A stretch of DNA of 64,000 nucleotides from Candidatus Dechloromonas phosphorivorans (GCA_016709495.1 JADJMS010000026.1:1-64000); one strand, 5' to 3'; positions 1-10,549 are shown, counted from the stretch's first letter. The notes: generated by a model from the letters alone, not told the origin. Numbers and translations are program-made.

Positions 1-1076
1 ATCAGCGTCGCCCGGAAATTGCGCAGGAAGAAGAAAATGATCGCCAGCACGGCAGCAGGATGGCCTCGCCGATGGTCTTGAATACTGCCTGAATCGAACG
101 GTCGATGAAGATCGATGAATCGTAGGCGATGTCAGCGCGCATGCCGGGCGGCAATTCGCTGGTCACCTTGGGCAACTCTTTTTGCAGCGCCTTGGACAGA
201 TCAAGCGGATTGGCCGTAGCCTGCTTGATGACGCCCAGCGCAACGGCGGAACGGCCTTTGAAGCGCACCGAACTACGCTCGGAAGCGGCGCCAATTTCGG
301 CCCGGGCGATGTGCCGACCGCACCGGGTACCGTTGGCGGTCTTGACGATGATGCTGCCGAACTCTTCGACCGTCTTCAGATCGGTATTGGCGACCACCGA
401 AAACTCGCGCTCGCGGCTTTCGATGCGCCCGGCCGGCACTTCCACGTTCTGCTTGCGCAGGGCATCTTCAACATCGGCCGGCGTCAGTTGATAGGCCGCC
501 AAGGCGCTGGCGGTCGAGCCAGATGCGCGGCAACCTGCGGTCACCAAAGATGCGCACATCAGCAGCACCAGGCAGGGTTTGCAGCCGCGGCTTGACGATG
601 CGGCTGGCGACATCGGTAACTTCCAGCGCCGAGTGTTTGTCTGAGGAAAAGGCAATCCAGATAATGGGATTGGCATCCGCCTCAACTTTGGCGATAACCG
701 GTTCATCGACCGCATCCGGCAGTTTGTTGCGCACCCGCGAAACGCGGTCACGGACATCAGCTGCGGCCGAATCCGGCGCCCGTTCAAGTTTGAAACGGAC
801 GGAAATCTGGCTGTTTTCGGCGCGCGAAATGGAAGTAATCACTTCCACGCCTTCAATGCCGGCCAGCGAATCCTCCAGCGGCTTGGTCACCTGAGATTCG
901 ATAATTTCCGCCGAAGCACCGCGATAAGTCGTATCGACCGTCACCACTGGCTCATCAATCTTCGGATACTCGCGCACCGGCAAGCGGCCATACGAGACGA
1001 TGCCGATCAGCATGACAACCAGCGACAGCACGGTCGCGAAGACCGGCCGTTTGATGCAAAGGTCGGAAATCCTCAT
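1..1076 (-). pseudogene. RND efflux pump inner-membrane subunit (HAE1/AcrB family), N-terminal part, frameshifted
   Basis: The product would be the proton-driven inner-membrane pump of a tripartite drug efflux system. The N-terminus (start 1076, MRISDLCIKRPVFATVLSL) has the first membrane helix, followed by the porter-domain motifs expected in HAE1 pumps (VREYPKIDEPVVTV, RVRNKLPDAVDEP, YQLTPADVEDALR, IAYDSSIFIDRSIQAVF). Only about a third of the protein is inside the window; the rest lies beyond base 1. The reading frame changes twice: near 510, where one extra T splits RIWLDRQRL from AAYQLTPADVE, and near 50, where one missing base splits GEAILL from VLAIIFFFLRN. Both flanks stay conserved, so sequencing indels are more likely than decay. 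Its ATG overlaps the adaptor gene's stop codon (ATGA), so the two are translationally coupled. The substrate cannot be told. Confidence 0.85.
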
Positions 1077-2163
1077 TTCGCGGCAGCCGGTCCAGCGGCA
1101 GGTGGCGCGGACGGCGCGCCCTCGCCGATAGCCCGCACCGGCGCACCTTCACGCAATTTGAGCTGGCCGGCAGTGACCACGACATCGCCAGCAACCAGAC
1201 CTTCAACCACTTCAACCTGCGCCGCACGCCGCACGCCAATCTTGACCTTGGCCAGCGTTGCCTTGCCCTCAACCACTTTGAACACCGCCGGCTGCGCGCC
1301 CGGCACGATGGCTTGTTCCGGCACCATCAAGACATCCTTGCGATCCCCAAACAGCAGGCGGACACGGACAAACATGCCGGGCCGCAACTTGACTGAAGCA
1401 TTATCGAGCCGCGCCCGTGCCGAAATTGCCCGGCCATTTTGATCAACCATGGGGTCAACGGCATCCAGCAAGGCCTTGAATGACTGGCACGCGGCCCAGA
1501 TAACTTTCCGGCAACTTGAAGTCCATGCGCAGCGTAGCGATATCTTCAACATTGATCAGATCCTGGCCTTCCTTGACGTAATCGCCAACGCTTACGTTGC
1601 GCAGGCCGACCATGCCATTGAATGGCGCCTTGACTCGTGTCTTGCCCACCTTGGCCTCAGCCAGTTGCACCGTCGCCTGTTGCACCTTGAGGTTGGCCGA
1701 AGAGGTATCGAGCACCTGCTGGCTGAGGAATTTCTTGGCGACCAGTTCCTGATTACGCTGGAAATTGGTTTGCGCCAAAGCCAGATTCGCTTTCGCCTGC
1801 TGCAATTCAGCCTCCTGCACTGCCGCATCCAGCGTCACCAACACGGTGCCCTTGCCGACAATGGCGCCATCCTTGAAACCAAATGCGGCAATTCGACCAG
1901 CGGTTTCGGGGCGCAACACCACCGATTCATTCGACTTCAACGAGCCGACGGCGGATGCCTCATCGGAGAAATCGCAGCCGCCACTTTGGCCACTTCGACC
2001 GCCATCGCGAAGCCACCGGCGGGCCACCCGGCTTGCCCGGTGCGCCAGCGGGAGCGGCTGGACCAGCAGCAGGCGCCCGATTCGCGTTGTAGGCAACGTA
2101 ACCAAGGCCAGCCAATCCGGCAACGGCGAGGGCAATAACAACGAGTCGGGCAGGTTTTTTCAT
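1073..2163 (-). pseudogene. RND efflux periplasmic adaptor (membrane fusion protein), frameshifted
   Basis: This adaptor links the RND pump to an outer-membrane channel. The start at 2163 gives a signal or anchor segment (MKKPARLVVIALAVAGLAGLGY) and an Ala/Pro/Gly-rich linker. A biotinyl-lipoyl-like half follows (RPETAGRIAAFGFKDGAIVGKG), then the alpha-hairpin (LQQAKANLALAQTNFQRNQELV), the second lipoyl half (KAPFNGMVGLRNVSVGDYV) and the barrel and membrane-proximal region (PGMFVRVRLLFGDRKDVLMVPEQAI). The frame breaks near 1965-1975 (one base missing before DFSDEASAVGS) and near 1480-1500. The second break also seems to lack about 15 residues between LPESYLGR and QSFKALLDAVDP. Reconstructed, it is a normal adaptor of roughly 360-380 residues. 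The gene lies 8 bp after the rlpA-like stop on the same strand. Confidence 0.85.
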
Positions 2164-2171
2164 GGGATCGA

Positions 2172-2795
2172 TCAGTTAACCGGCAAATTCAAAAAATCAG
2201 GCAGTTTTGGGAGTTGACCGCAATCAATGCACGGCAGTTCGGTCACCGGATCAAGCCGCGTGACAAGCACTCGCCCCTTGTTGGCAGCATCGGTTTTCAG
2301 CGGCGCCACCCGAACCAACACCACTCCCGCCTGTATCATGCCCAAATATTCAGCCACACCGCGCGAAACATCGATCACACGGCGCCGATGCTTGGGGTGC
2401 ATACGGTCATTGACCTTGACGATGGCGCAGCGGTCATTATCCAGACGCCGCACGGCAACCGTGCTACCTAAAGGAAACCGATTGCTGGCGGCGGTGAACT
2501 GTTTGGCGTCAAAGCGTTCGCCCGTCGAGGTTTTTCGCCCCTGAAAACCTTGGCCATAAAAACTTGCCTGACCACGCAAGCCTATCGTGTCTTCATCGGC
2601 AATCTCTGCCTGAAGCACTTCAGCATCCTGAGAACTCTTGCGCGGCGAAGCTTTAACCACTTTTTTCGAGTGTTTACCCGAGTTTTTCTTGCTCGCCGCC
2701 CAAGCGGCCGACGAGCCATTCAGCAACAACAGGCCGCACACCAAGGTGGCGACCCAATGCTGCCATTTAGACGACAATCGTTTGTGCCTCGTCAC
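2172..2795 (-). CDS. rlpA: RlpA-like double-psi beta-barrel protein
   Basis: This is a small exported protein of the RlpA family, whose characterised members act on peptidoglycan at the septum as lytic transglycosylases. The N-terminus has a basic stretch and a hydrophobic signal segment (WVATLVCGLLLLNGSSAAWA). A Lys/Ser-rich linker is followed by a double-psi beta-barrel domain with the family pattern GQASFYGQGFQGRKTSTGE, TAASNRFPLGS, VKVNDR and RRVIDVSRGVAEYLGM. There is no C-terminal SPOR domain and no lipobox cysteine, so it is shorter than E. coli RlpA and may be periplasmic, not a lipoprotein. No ATG is available: I chose the GTG at 2795, and a TTG at 2777 is the alternative. Either start overlaps or abuts the end of purM, so it is probably co-transcribed with purM. 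Confidence 0.75.
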   Translation of the reverse strand: MTRHKRLSSKWQHWVATLVCGLLLLNGSSAAWAASKKNSGKHSKKVVKASPRKSSQDAEVLQAEIADEDTIGLRGQASFYGQGFQGRKTSTGERFDAKQFTAASNRFPLGSTVAVRRLDNDRCAIVKVNDRMHPKHRRRVIDVSRGVAEYLGMIQAGVVLVRVAPLKTDAANKGRVLVTRLDPVTELPCIDCGQLPKLPDFLNLPVN

Positions 2796-3809
2796 CCGAG
2801 CGCGCCCGGATCTTGCCAATACGATAGACGGCTTCGCCCTGCGCCTTCAGTTCAGCCATCGCCGCATCAGCATCGGCCGCGGCAACGACAACAACCAGGC
2901 CGATACCGCAGTTGAAGACGCGGTGCATTTCGTTTTCGGCGACATTGCCTTCGGCCTGCATCCAGTCGAACAGCTTGGGACGCGGCCAGGCGGCCTTTTC
3001 CAGTTCGGCGACGGTGTTTTCCGGCAGCACGCGCGGCACGTTTTCAAGCAGGCCGCCACCGGTGATGTGGGCCATGCCCTTGATGGTGACCTTTTCCATC
3101 GTCGCCAGCACTTGCTTGACGTAGATGCGGGTTGGCGCCATGACGACGTCGGCCAGCGTGCGCTCGCCGTCAAACTTGGCGTTCATGTCCGGCTTGGAAC
3201 GCTCGATGATCTTGCGCACCAGCGAGTAACCGTTGGAATGCGCACCGGAGGAAGCCAGACCGAGCACGACATCGCCAGCAGCAATCGTCGCTTTGCCGTC
3301 GATGGCCTTGGATTTTTCAACGACACCAACCGCAAAGCCGGCCAGATCGTATTCACCAGCCGGGTACATGCCCGGCATTTCAGCGGTTTCGCCACCGATC
3401 AGCGCGCAGCCGGCCAGTTCGCAACCCTTGGCGATGCCGCCGACGACCGCTGCGGCGGTATCGACATCCAACTTGCCGCAGGCGAAGTAGTCGAGGAAGA
3501 ACAGCGATTCGGCGCCCAGCACCAGAATGTCATTGACGCTCATGGCAACCAGATCCTGACCAACCGTGTCGTGACGGTTCAGTCAAACGCCAGGCGCAGC
3601 TTGGTGCCGACGCCATCGGTACCGGACACCAGCACCGGCTCCTTGTAGCGCTTGGGCACTTCAAACAGTGCGCCGAAACCGCCAATGCCGCCGAGCACGC
3701 CTTCGCGCAGGGTCTTCTTGGCCAAGGGCTTGATACGTTCGACGAGTTCATCACCCGCATCGATATCGACGCCGGCATCACGGTAGGAGAGGGAAGTAGT
3801 CTGGGTCAT
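2767..3809 (-). CDS. purM: Phosphoribosylformylglycinamidine cyclo-ligase (AIR synthetase), one frameshift
   Basis: PurM closes the imidazole ring of 5-aminoimidazole ribonucleotide from FGAM with ATP, the fifth step of de novo purine synthesis, in the cytoplasm. The N-terminal part (MTQTTSLSYRDAGVDIDAGDEL, then GGFGALFEVPKRYKEPVLVSGTDGVGTKL) and the remainder (MSVNDILVLGAESLFFLDYFACGKL, IGGETAEMPGMY, GLASSGAHSNGYSL) are in different frames. Adding one C at 3580-3583 (a CC read as C) restores the conserved LNRHDTVGQDLVAMSVND and gives 347 residues, the normal family length. The gene is essential on minimal medium and otherwise perfectly conserved, so this is almost certainly a sequencing error. 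It heads a minus-strand run with the rlpA-like gene and the efflux genes. Confidence 0.95.
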
Positions 3810-3923
3810 GGTCTGGGAAACTCGCCGAGCGCGGAGGCTATCCGCTGGAAAAGAGGGCGATTTTACCCGAAACCGCCAGCCGCCCCTAACCCGACACCAG
3901 GCCGGGGCGTTTTGTGTGCCACA

Positions 3924-4220
3924 TCATTGCGCAGCAGGCTGCAGCAGCGCCATCACCTCCGGCTGAACACGATCAAACTCGGCGAGCACCTCGGGCGGCA
4001 CACGATCGTTCTCGATGAAGGTCTCGGCGTCTGCCGCCGAAGAACGCGGCGCGGCATCCTCAAGAATGTAAACAAACTCCTTATCCAGACTTACCGTAAA
4101 CAACCAGTCCGTCTTGCCATCCAGATTGATACGAACCGTCACGTCTCGGTAGTCATCCGAATCGCTGGAAACAGCAACCTGCGTTTTTTGGCCATATAAC
4201 ATCCTTTCGCCTGACGGCAT
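3924..4220 (-). CDS. Small hypothetical protein
   Basis: I do not recognise this protein of up to 98 residues. It is soluble and acidic, with no signal peptide or membrane segment; the middle (VTVRINLDGKTDWLFTVSLDKEFVYILE) looks like beta strands. A second ATG at 4202 (MLYGQK) is an equally good start, since neither has a clear ribosome binding site. It is followed by a 114-bp gap before purM's start and lies on the same strand. Codon use looks like that of its neighbours, which supports a real gene. Confidence 0.5.
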   Translation of the reverse strand: MPSGERMLYGQKTQVAVSSDSDDYRDVTVRINLDGKTDWLFTVSLDKEFVYILEDAAPRSSAADAETFIENDRVPPEVLAEFDRVQPEVMALLQPAAQ

Positions 4221-4447
4221 ATCTTGAAAGCTCAGTTTACCTGACCGGAGTTGAAAGGTTTGGGTTGGGCATTCTCGGGGTATCTCGTCGTATTGCTGTG
4301 CTGCGCGGTTGTAATGAACATTCCGAGGTAGCTGCCTTAAAACGAAGTGACAACAGGCAACAAGCAGCCAAGAGCAGCTAGTCGCCTATTCATCTGAGCC
4401 GCCACACGGAAGTCAGCTTGACGCCGAAACCTCCCGGGAAGACATCT

Positions 4448-6507
4448 CTACCAAATTTTTGCTCGATCCTTCGGGGACAGCCACATGGGGTCCCCTTGAC
4501 GAATGCGGAAGGCCGTAAAGAAACCTGGCTCATGCTGAGCTGCAGCAAAGGCGCGATACTGACCGACAGCATGTGGATTGGTTGCCGTAATCTGGCGCAG
4601 GAAGCCCTCGCGCATTTTGTCCGACCACATCTGGCCCCAGGCAATGAAGCAGCGCTGTGACTGAGTCAGCCCATCGATCACCTTGTTTTCCTCTGGATGC
4701 GTCTTGAGGTACTTGTTCAGCGCCCCATAGGCGAAGGCGATCCCGCCGACGTCGGCCAAATTCTCCGTCACCGTCAACTCGCCGTTGGCATGGAGGTCGG
4801 GAAGAACCTTGAAGGCACTCGACTGACGAACCAGCTTCTGCGTCTCCTTGTTGAACTTGACCTCGTCCGTCTTGACCCACCAGTTGCGGGCGCGGCCGAT
4901 TTCGTCGTAGTGGCGACCACCCGAATCGAAACCATGGGTAATTTCATGGCCAATCACTGCACCGATGGTGCAGAAATTGGTTGCCGGATCAGCCTTTGGA
5001 TCGTAGGTCGGCGGCTGCAGGAAGGCGGCGGGAATCTCGATGGCGTTGCGCAGTGGGTCGTAGGCGGCGTTGATGACGGTCGGCAGGGTTTCGGCCGGAT
5101 TGGCGAACTCATCTTCGGTAACCGGGCCACCCCAGCGCGCCAGGTTGCGCCGGGCGAGAAATTCGGAGATGCGCGCCAGATTGCCGAAGTAATCGCCGGC
5201 CCGAATGTCGACGGCGGAGTAATCGATCCATTTCTCCGGATAGCCGACCGTTATCTTCACTTTGTCGAGCTTGTTCAGGGCCTGCTGGCGTGTTGCCTTG
5301 GTCAACCAGGTGTTCTTCCCTAGGCGCGCGCGGAATTCCGCATGGACGCGACCGACCATGTCCTCGACGGCCCGTTTCGATTCGGCGCTAAAGTTCTTCT
5401 CGACAAAAGGCGGGCCAGCGGGTGGCCGATCGAGTTGGCAATGGTCTCTGTCACTTGTTTGGAGCGGGTCGGCAGCGTGAAGCTGTCCCCGTAATACGCT
5501 CGCGACAAAGCCAGCTTGGGCTCGTTGAAGTCGGTGGATAGTTGCCCGGTGACCCGCCGCAGGTACTCCCAAGTCAGGAACATCTTGAGGTCTTCAAGTG
5601 ATAACTCGGCCAGCATGGCGCTACGTTCGGCCATCGCCCTGGTCTCGATGGCGGTCACTTCGGCCGGTGGCGTCATGCCAAGCGTCGCGAAGTACACATC
5701 CCAGTCGAAGGCCGGCGTCAGCGCTTCAGTTCTTCGTAGCGCATCGGGACAAAGCGCTTGTCGGGTTCGTTCTGATCAAGCAGGGGCTGGCGAACCTTGG
5801 CGACTCGCGTCTCGATGGCGAGCAACTTGCCGGCGAAGATACCTGCCTCCGTGAGGCAAAGCCGGCGAGCACGAGGTTATCGGTCGTTCTTCAGATATGC
5901 CTCGCGATACTTGGCCGCCTCCGGTTTGTAGTAGTCCTCGAAATTAGGGAGGAGCAGTGGGCTGTCCGAGACCACGAAGATGTACTTGCTCTTGTCGCGG
6001 ATGCCAGGGATGACGGCACCACCGAAGATGATCGCATCATTGGTGGCGAGCTGGAGCCGGGCAATTTCGGAGGACAGCTGCTTTTTGTCGCTGATCGCGC
6101 GTATGCGCTGGAAGATCGGCTGCAGCGGTGCGTCACCAAGCGCCTTGAGCCTTGCTTCGTCAATGCCGGCAGCGTAGATGTCCCCAACTTGCTGGGTCGG
6201 GCTGCCCTTCGGCGCCGATGCCGCTTTCTGCGCAGCCGTCTCGACGGTCTGTTGCAACAGCACGTCGGTCCGCTTGGTCATCAGCGAGAGTCCGGAGACC
6301 CCATCTGGTCGGCGGGAATTTCCATGGCGTCGAACCATTTACCGGCTGCATAGCGAGTGAAGTCGTGGCGCGGACTGACAGCTACATCCATCTTGCTGGC
6401 AGAGAACCCGGCTGGAAACCCAAAGTAGGTCGGTGCGTCCTGGGCACTTGCCAAAGCGGCGGAAAGGCGCTGAGCAGCGCGATGACAATGTTGCTTTGAC
6501 GTTTCAT
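4448..6507 (-). pseudogene. M13 family zinc metallopeptidase (PepO/neprilysin-like), multiply frameshifted
   Basis: M13 enzymes are secreted or membrane zinc endopeptidases. The start at 6507 gives MKRQSNIVIALLSA, a probable signal peptide. The typical N-terminal M13 block follows (VSPRHDFTRYAAGKWFDAMEIPAD), then a helical region, and in the C-terminal catalytic part GHEITHGFD (HExxH zinc ligands and catalytic Glu), ENLADVGG (third ligand and Asp), NPHAVGQYRAF and the usual terminal Trp (AKIW). The frame changes at least four times (about 6440, 6290, 5870 and 5735), with one more near 5400-5420. One clear case is near 5735, where one missing G separates YEEL from LTPAFDWDVYF. Reconstructed length is about 685 residues, normal for the family. 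The disruption density is higher than elsewhere, so real decay is possible, but every domain is still present. Confidence 0.8.
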
Positions 6508-6593
6508 GTTTCTATCCCCTATGGCAATTTGTCGTTGGGTTACGCCAGGCTGGCAGCTTCAGGTGACACCAGACCAATTTGGTTTGAAATGAC

Positions 6594-7055
6594 TTATTTG
6601 GCAAGGATTTTGCCATTCGAACCGGCAACGAAATCAGACCAGGTATCTTCGCCCTTCAGTCGTCGATCACCTTGGATGGTGTATGTAACCAAGCCGTGCT
6701 TGAAGACCAGGGCGCCATCGCTACGTTTAGCCTTCACGCGAATGTTGTTCACCCATACTTGTTCTTTATTGTTGATGCGGATGTTTGCCACAGTACCGCC
6801 GGTAGGGCCAACTGCTAACCAATGACCTGCGTATGGCGTCTGTTTGCCCGCGCTGCTGCTCTCGGCCGGCGCTTCAGTCACAAATCCCGCCGTGGCATTT
6901 TCAGCTCTGGTCTTGGTGATGTCGCAACCCTGCGCTTCGGAGACTTGGGTGCAGCCAGAGCGTTCGAGCTCTTTGGCGTACTTCGCATTGATTGCATGGG
7001 CTGAAGAATGCGCCAATGCCAGTACAAACACGCTGGTAAGTAGTCTTGTCTTCAT
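6594..7055 (-). CDS. Hypothetical exported protein
   Basis: I do not recognise a family. The start at 7055 gives a good signal peptide (MKTRLLTSVFVLALAHSSAHA) and a mature protein of about 130 residues. This has two cysteines close together (SGCTQVSEAQGCDITK), possibly a disulfide, and a C-terminal beta-rich part (GHWLAVGPTGGTVANIRIN, LVTYTIQGDRRLKGEDTW). It is probably periplasmic or secreted. A longer frame exists upstream, but the signal peptide fixes the start. The 86 bp to the peptidase gene downstream show no terminator. Confidence 0.6.
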   Translation of the reverse strand: MKTRLLTSVFVLALAHSSAHAINAKYAKELERSGCTQVSEAQGCDITKTRAENATAGFVTEAPAESSSAGKQTPYAGHWLAVGPTGGTVANIRINNKEQVWVNNIRVKAKRSDGALVFKHGLVTYTIQGDRRLKGEDTWSDFVAGSNGKILAK

Positions 7056-7289
7056 CAGTTCAAACCTTCTCTTGCACAAGCAAACCGAATATGATTTCGA
7101 CATTCTAAGGCTTCTCGATGCGGTCCGAAACTGTGAAGTTACCAATTTTGCCCGTGGTCAAAAAGCCCTCTACAGTCAATTTGGTGAGAAGCTTTTCCGC
7201 TCAAAGACTACTCTTACGTATCCAATATCAAGTGACTGCTCCACTCTGTGAATTCACATCCGATACCAGTCGCTCAACCTCTGATTTTT

Positions 7290-8590
7290 CTATTGGCAGC
7301 AAAGGGCACACTCCAGCCCCCAGAAAATCCCCACATCCAACTTCCGTACGCCAATCAGAAGCGCAACAGCAAACTCAAGCGGTCCGACCTTTGATCTGTC
7401 CGACCTTTGATCTGGCAGCAAACCAAGCAAGGTCAGACAGCAGAAGCCGGCGCCGGCAAAGAAGGTGGTCGACGAACCGAAGCTGTCCCACAGCAGCCCG
7501 GCCAGTCCGCTTGATACCAGCATGGCAAGGCCGCTCATCAAGTTGAAGAAACCAAAGGCCGTACCACGCAGCTCAGCCGGTGCCGTATCGGCGACCATGG
7601 TCGCCAGCAAACCTTGGGTCATGCCCATGTGGATGCCCCACAAGGCAACGCCAAGCAGTAGCAGTGGCCAGCCCTGCGCCATGCCGAGGACGATGTCGGC
7701 AATGATCAATACGCCAAGACCAAGAGCCAACAGCTTCTGGTGGCTCATTGAGTCAGACAGTTTGCCGAACGGATAGGCGGAAGCGGCATAGACCAGGTTC
7801 ATCGCCACCATCACCAGCGGGACCAGTGCCATCGGGATGCCGATCTGTTCGGCACGCAGGATGAGGAAGGCTTCACTGAATCTTGCCAGAGTAAAGAGCG
7901 CGCCGAGGCCGACCACCCACCAGTAGCGACGCCCGAGGCTGGCCAGTGCGGCGCGGCTGATCGGGTTGATGGCTTCACGGCTGACGTTACGCTCCGGCTC
8001 CTTGATGCCAACTACCAGCAGCAGTACGCACAAACCTGCCGGCAGGCAGGCGGCCCAGAACACCGCCCGGATATCGTTGGCCCAAAGAATCATCAACAGT
8101 GTGGCGATGACCGGCCCGAGAAAGGCGCCAACGGTGTCGAGCGATTGCCGGAGGCCAAAGGCTGCGCCGCGCAAGCCGGGTGGGGCAATGTCGGCGACCA
8201 GCGCATCACGCGGGGCACCACGTATGCCCTTGCCGATGCGGTCGAGAAAACGTGCGGTAACAATCAAGCCAGAGCCTGATGCCAGGGCAAGAGCGGCTTG
8301 GTCACGGCCCCCAGTCCATAACCCAACACCGCCAAACCTTTCCTTTTACCCCAATAGTCGCTCAGCGCCCCGGAAAAGACCTTGACCACCAGCGCCGTTG
8401 ATTCCGCTATGCCTTCAATCAGGCCAATGCTGAAGACGCTCATGCCCAGCGTGGTCAGCATGAACATCGGCAGCAGGCTGTGGATGAGTTCCGAAGAAAT
8501 ATCCATCAGCAGGCTGACGAAGCCGAGAACCCAGATAGCGCGGGGCATTTGGCCTAATGGCGAGGCGCTGGCGGGATTCTCTTTGGGCAT
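7290..8590 (-). CDS. Major facilitator superfamily transporter, one frameshift
   Basis: This is a 12-helix secondary transporter of the inner membrane; the substrate is unknown. The start at 8590 (MPKENPASASPLGQMPRAIW) leads into helix 1 (GFVSLLMDISSELIHSLLP). The MFS loop motif appears as GALSDYWGKRKGL and its C-half counterpart as YPFGKLSDSMSHQKLL; DRIGKGIRGAPRDALVAD is typical of the drug-exporter-like branch. The frame changes at about 8295-8300: one missing base splits GAVTKP from ALALASGSGLIVTARFLDR, giving 434 codons when restored. The last 40 codons are poorly conserved in character and contain a 16-bp direct duplication (7381-7413), so the true C-terminus may be near 7400. Confidence 0.85.
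7381..7413. repeat. 16-bp direct duplication at the 3' end of the MFS gene
   Basis: The unit GTCCGACCTTTGATCT occurs twice back to back. It falls in the C-terminal tail of the transporter (protein motif DQRSDRSKVG) and shifts the frame downstream, because 16 is not a multiple of three. Confidence 0.7.
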
Positions 8591-8704
8591 AGAGGCACGA
8601 TGGAAATTGACAACCTGATTATCCGCCGTTTGAACCCTGGCGGCATGACGATGTAGCAGTCGTCTTGCGCGCCGGCAAGCTATTCTGGTCGTCCACTGTT
8701 GCGT

Positions 8705-8740
8705 GTTACGGTCAACCGCAAAAAACCGCTATTTTTTTGC
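8705..8740 (+). repeat. Dispersed short repeat, copy 1 (intergenic)
   Basis: GTTACGGTCAACCGCAAAAA followed by ACCGCTATTTTTTT. It shares the TACGGTCAAC core and A-run with the copies at 13721, 19030 and 21993. It lies between the MFS gene and the formate dehydrogenase genes. Confidence 0.5.
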
Positions 8741-8848
8741 TATTTGACTCAGCATCGGCTGCTGAAAAAAGCACTTGTTCGACCTGGGCGCCAAGGGCGA
8801 AAATCCGGCTGACAGGATTCGCATGCGCATTTATCTGGAAGGTTAAAT

Positions 8849-10549
8849 ATGGCGAAACAGCAGATCAGGATGGGCAAACTCGGCAAGCCCAAAGGACGGG
8901 CGCTTGATCCTGTCGCGCAGGCAGAGGTTCTGAGCTTGCTGGGCGACGAGCCGCGGACAGCCGATCTGCTGATCGAGCATTTGCACAAGATTCAGGATTA
9001 CTACGGCCACATAACCGCCCACCACCTAGCCGCTCTGGCTGCTGAAATGAAATTGTCGCAAGCTGAGGTTTTCGAGGTTGCGAGCTTTTATCACCATTTC
9101 GACGTAGTGAAGGAAGGCCAAACGCCGCCGCCCCCTTTGACCGTGCGCGTCTGCGAATCACTCTCCTGTGCGCTGGCCGGCAGCGCCGGGTTGATCAAGT
9201 CATTAACCGAGGGCCTCGGCCCCGATGTCCGCGTACAAACCGTACCCTGCGTCGGGCGCTGCGCGCAGGCACCGCTCGCTGTGGTCGGCCAGCGGCCGAT
9301 TGATCATGCCGATTTGCCAGCAGTGCAGCAAACCATCGAGCAGCGCAACACGGACCCCGTGATTGGCGCATATATCGGCCTGGCGGAATACACCGCGGCA
9401 GGCGGTTACCAGTTATATCGCGACTGCCTGGCCGGTCGCCACACGGCGGAAGCCTTGATCGCCACCATGGAAAACTCCGGGCTGCGCGGCCTGGGTGGTG
9501 CGGGTTTTCCGGTCGGGCGCAAATGGCGCATTGTTGCCGAACAGGCCGGCCCGCGCCTGATAGCGGTCAATATTGATGAAAGCGAGCCCGGCACTTTCAA
9601 GGACAGGCATTACCTGGAGCGCGATCCGCATCGTTTTCTGGAAGGCATGTTGCTTGCTGCCTGGGCGGTTGGCGTGGCGCAGGCCTACATCTATCTGCGT
9701 GATGAATACGCGGGCTGCCGGCAGATCCTGCAACGCGAAATTCGTCTCCTGCAGGAATGCGGCCTTTACCCGCTGCCCGAGATTCATTTGCGGCGCGGCG
9801 CGGGGGCCTATATCTGCGGCGAGGAGTCAGCGATGATCGCCTCCATCGAGGGCAAACGCGGTCTGCCCCGCCTGCGTCCGCCCTTCGTCGCTCAGGTTGG
9901 GCTGTTTGGGCAGCCAACACTGGTCCAGAATATGGAATCCTTTTACTGGGTGCGCGAACTCATTGAGCGCGGCCCGGCCTGGTTTGCCGGCCATGGCCGT
10001 AACGGGCGCCAGGGCCTGCGTTCATTTTCGATCAGCGGACGGGTGAATAAACCGGGCGTCCATCTCGCCCCGGCCGGCATCACTGTCCGCCAACTGATCG
10101 CCGAATACTGTGACGGCATGCAGGATGGCCACGAATTCTACGGTTACTTCCCCGGCGGTGCTGCCGGCGGCATGCTGCCTGCCAGCCTGGGCGACCTGCC
10201 GCTCGATTTCGATACACTCAATCCCCATGGCTGCTTCATCGGCTCAGCCGCCATCATTGTTTTTTCCCGACATGACCGGGCGCGTGATCTGGCACTCAAT
10301 GCCATGCAATTTTTTGCCGAAGAATCCTGTGGCCAATGCACCCCGTGCCGCGTTGGAGCCATCAAGGCCGCCGACCTGATGGCAAAGGCCGAGTGGGATC
10401 AGTCGCTGCTCAGCGAGTTGGCTGGCGTGATGAGCGATGCCTCGATCTGCGGCCTTGGCCAGGCCGCCCCCAACCCGCTGCGTGGCGCCATGAAATATTT
10501 CCCGCAGGAATTCACGTCCGCTCAGGAGGTTGAGCATGAGCGCAACTGA
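8849..10549 (+). CDS. fdsB: NAD-dependent formate dehydrogenase, fused gamma/beta (NuoE-NuoF-like) subunit
   Basis: This is the diaphorase part of a soluble formate dehydrogenase: it takes electrons from the molybdenum subunit and reduces NAD+. Residues about 1-160 are a NuoE/FdsG-like thioredoxin fold with a [2Fe-2S] site (CESLSCALAG, then VPCVGRCAQAP). Residues about 185-560 are NuoF/FdsB-like, with the NADH/FMN motifs GLRGLGGAGFPVGRKW, ESEPGTFKDRHYLE and GAGAYICGEESAMIASIEGKRG, and the [4Fe-4S] ligands SCGQCTPC. In Cupriavidus these are separate proteins; here they are one 566-residue chain, as in Methylobacterium FDH1. The ATG at 8849 follows AAGGTTAAAT. It overlaps the alpha subunit by 14 nt. 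A hydrogenase diaphorase is unlikely given the partner gene. Confidence 0.9.
   Translation: MAKQQIRMGKLGKPKGRALDPVAQAEVLSLLGDEPRTADLLIEHLHKIQDYYGHITAHHLAALAAEMKLSQAEVFEVASFYHHFDVVKEGQTPPPPLTVRVCESLSCALAGSAGLIKSLTEGLGPDVRVQTVPCVGRCAQAPLAVVGQRPIDHADLPAVQQTIEQRNTDPVIGAYIGLAEYTAAGGYQLYRDCLAGRHTAEALIATMENSGLRGLGGAGFPVGRKWRIVAEQAGPRLIAVNIDESEPGTFKDRHYLERDPHRFLEGMLLAAWAVGVAQAYIYLRDEYAGCRQILQREIRLLQECGLYPLPEIHLRRGAGAYICGEESAMIASIEGKRGLPRLRPPFVAQVGLFGQPTLVQNMESFYWVRELIERGPAWFAGHGRNGRQGLRSFSISGRVNKPGVHLAPAGITVRQLIAEYCDGMQDGHEFYGYFPGGAAGGMLPASLGDLPLDFDTLNPHGCFIGSAAIIVFSRHDRARDLALNAMQFFAEESCGQCTPCRVGAIKAADLMAKAEWDQSLLSELAGVMSDASICGLGQAAPNPLRGAMKYFPQEFTSAQEVEHERN

Noticed and set aside
8591..8848. Additional small gene between the MFS and formate dehydrogenase genes
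   Set aside because: No open frame with a start signal or coding character; it holds only a dispersed repeat copy.
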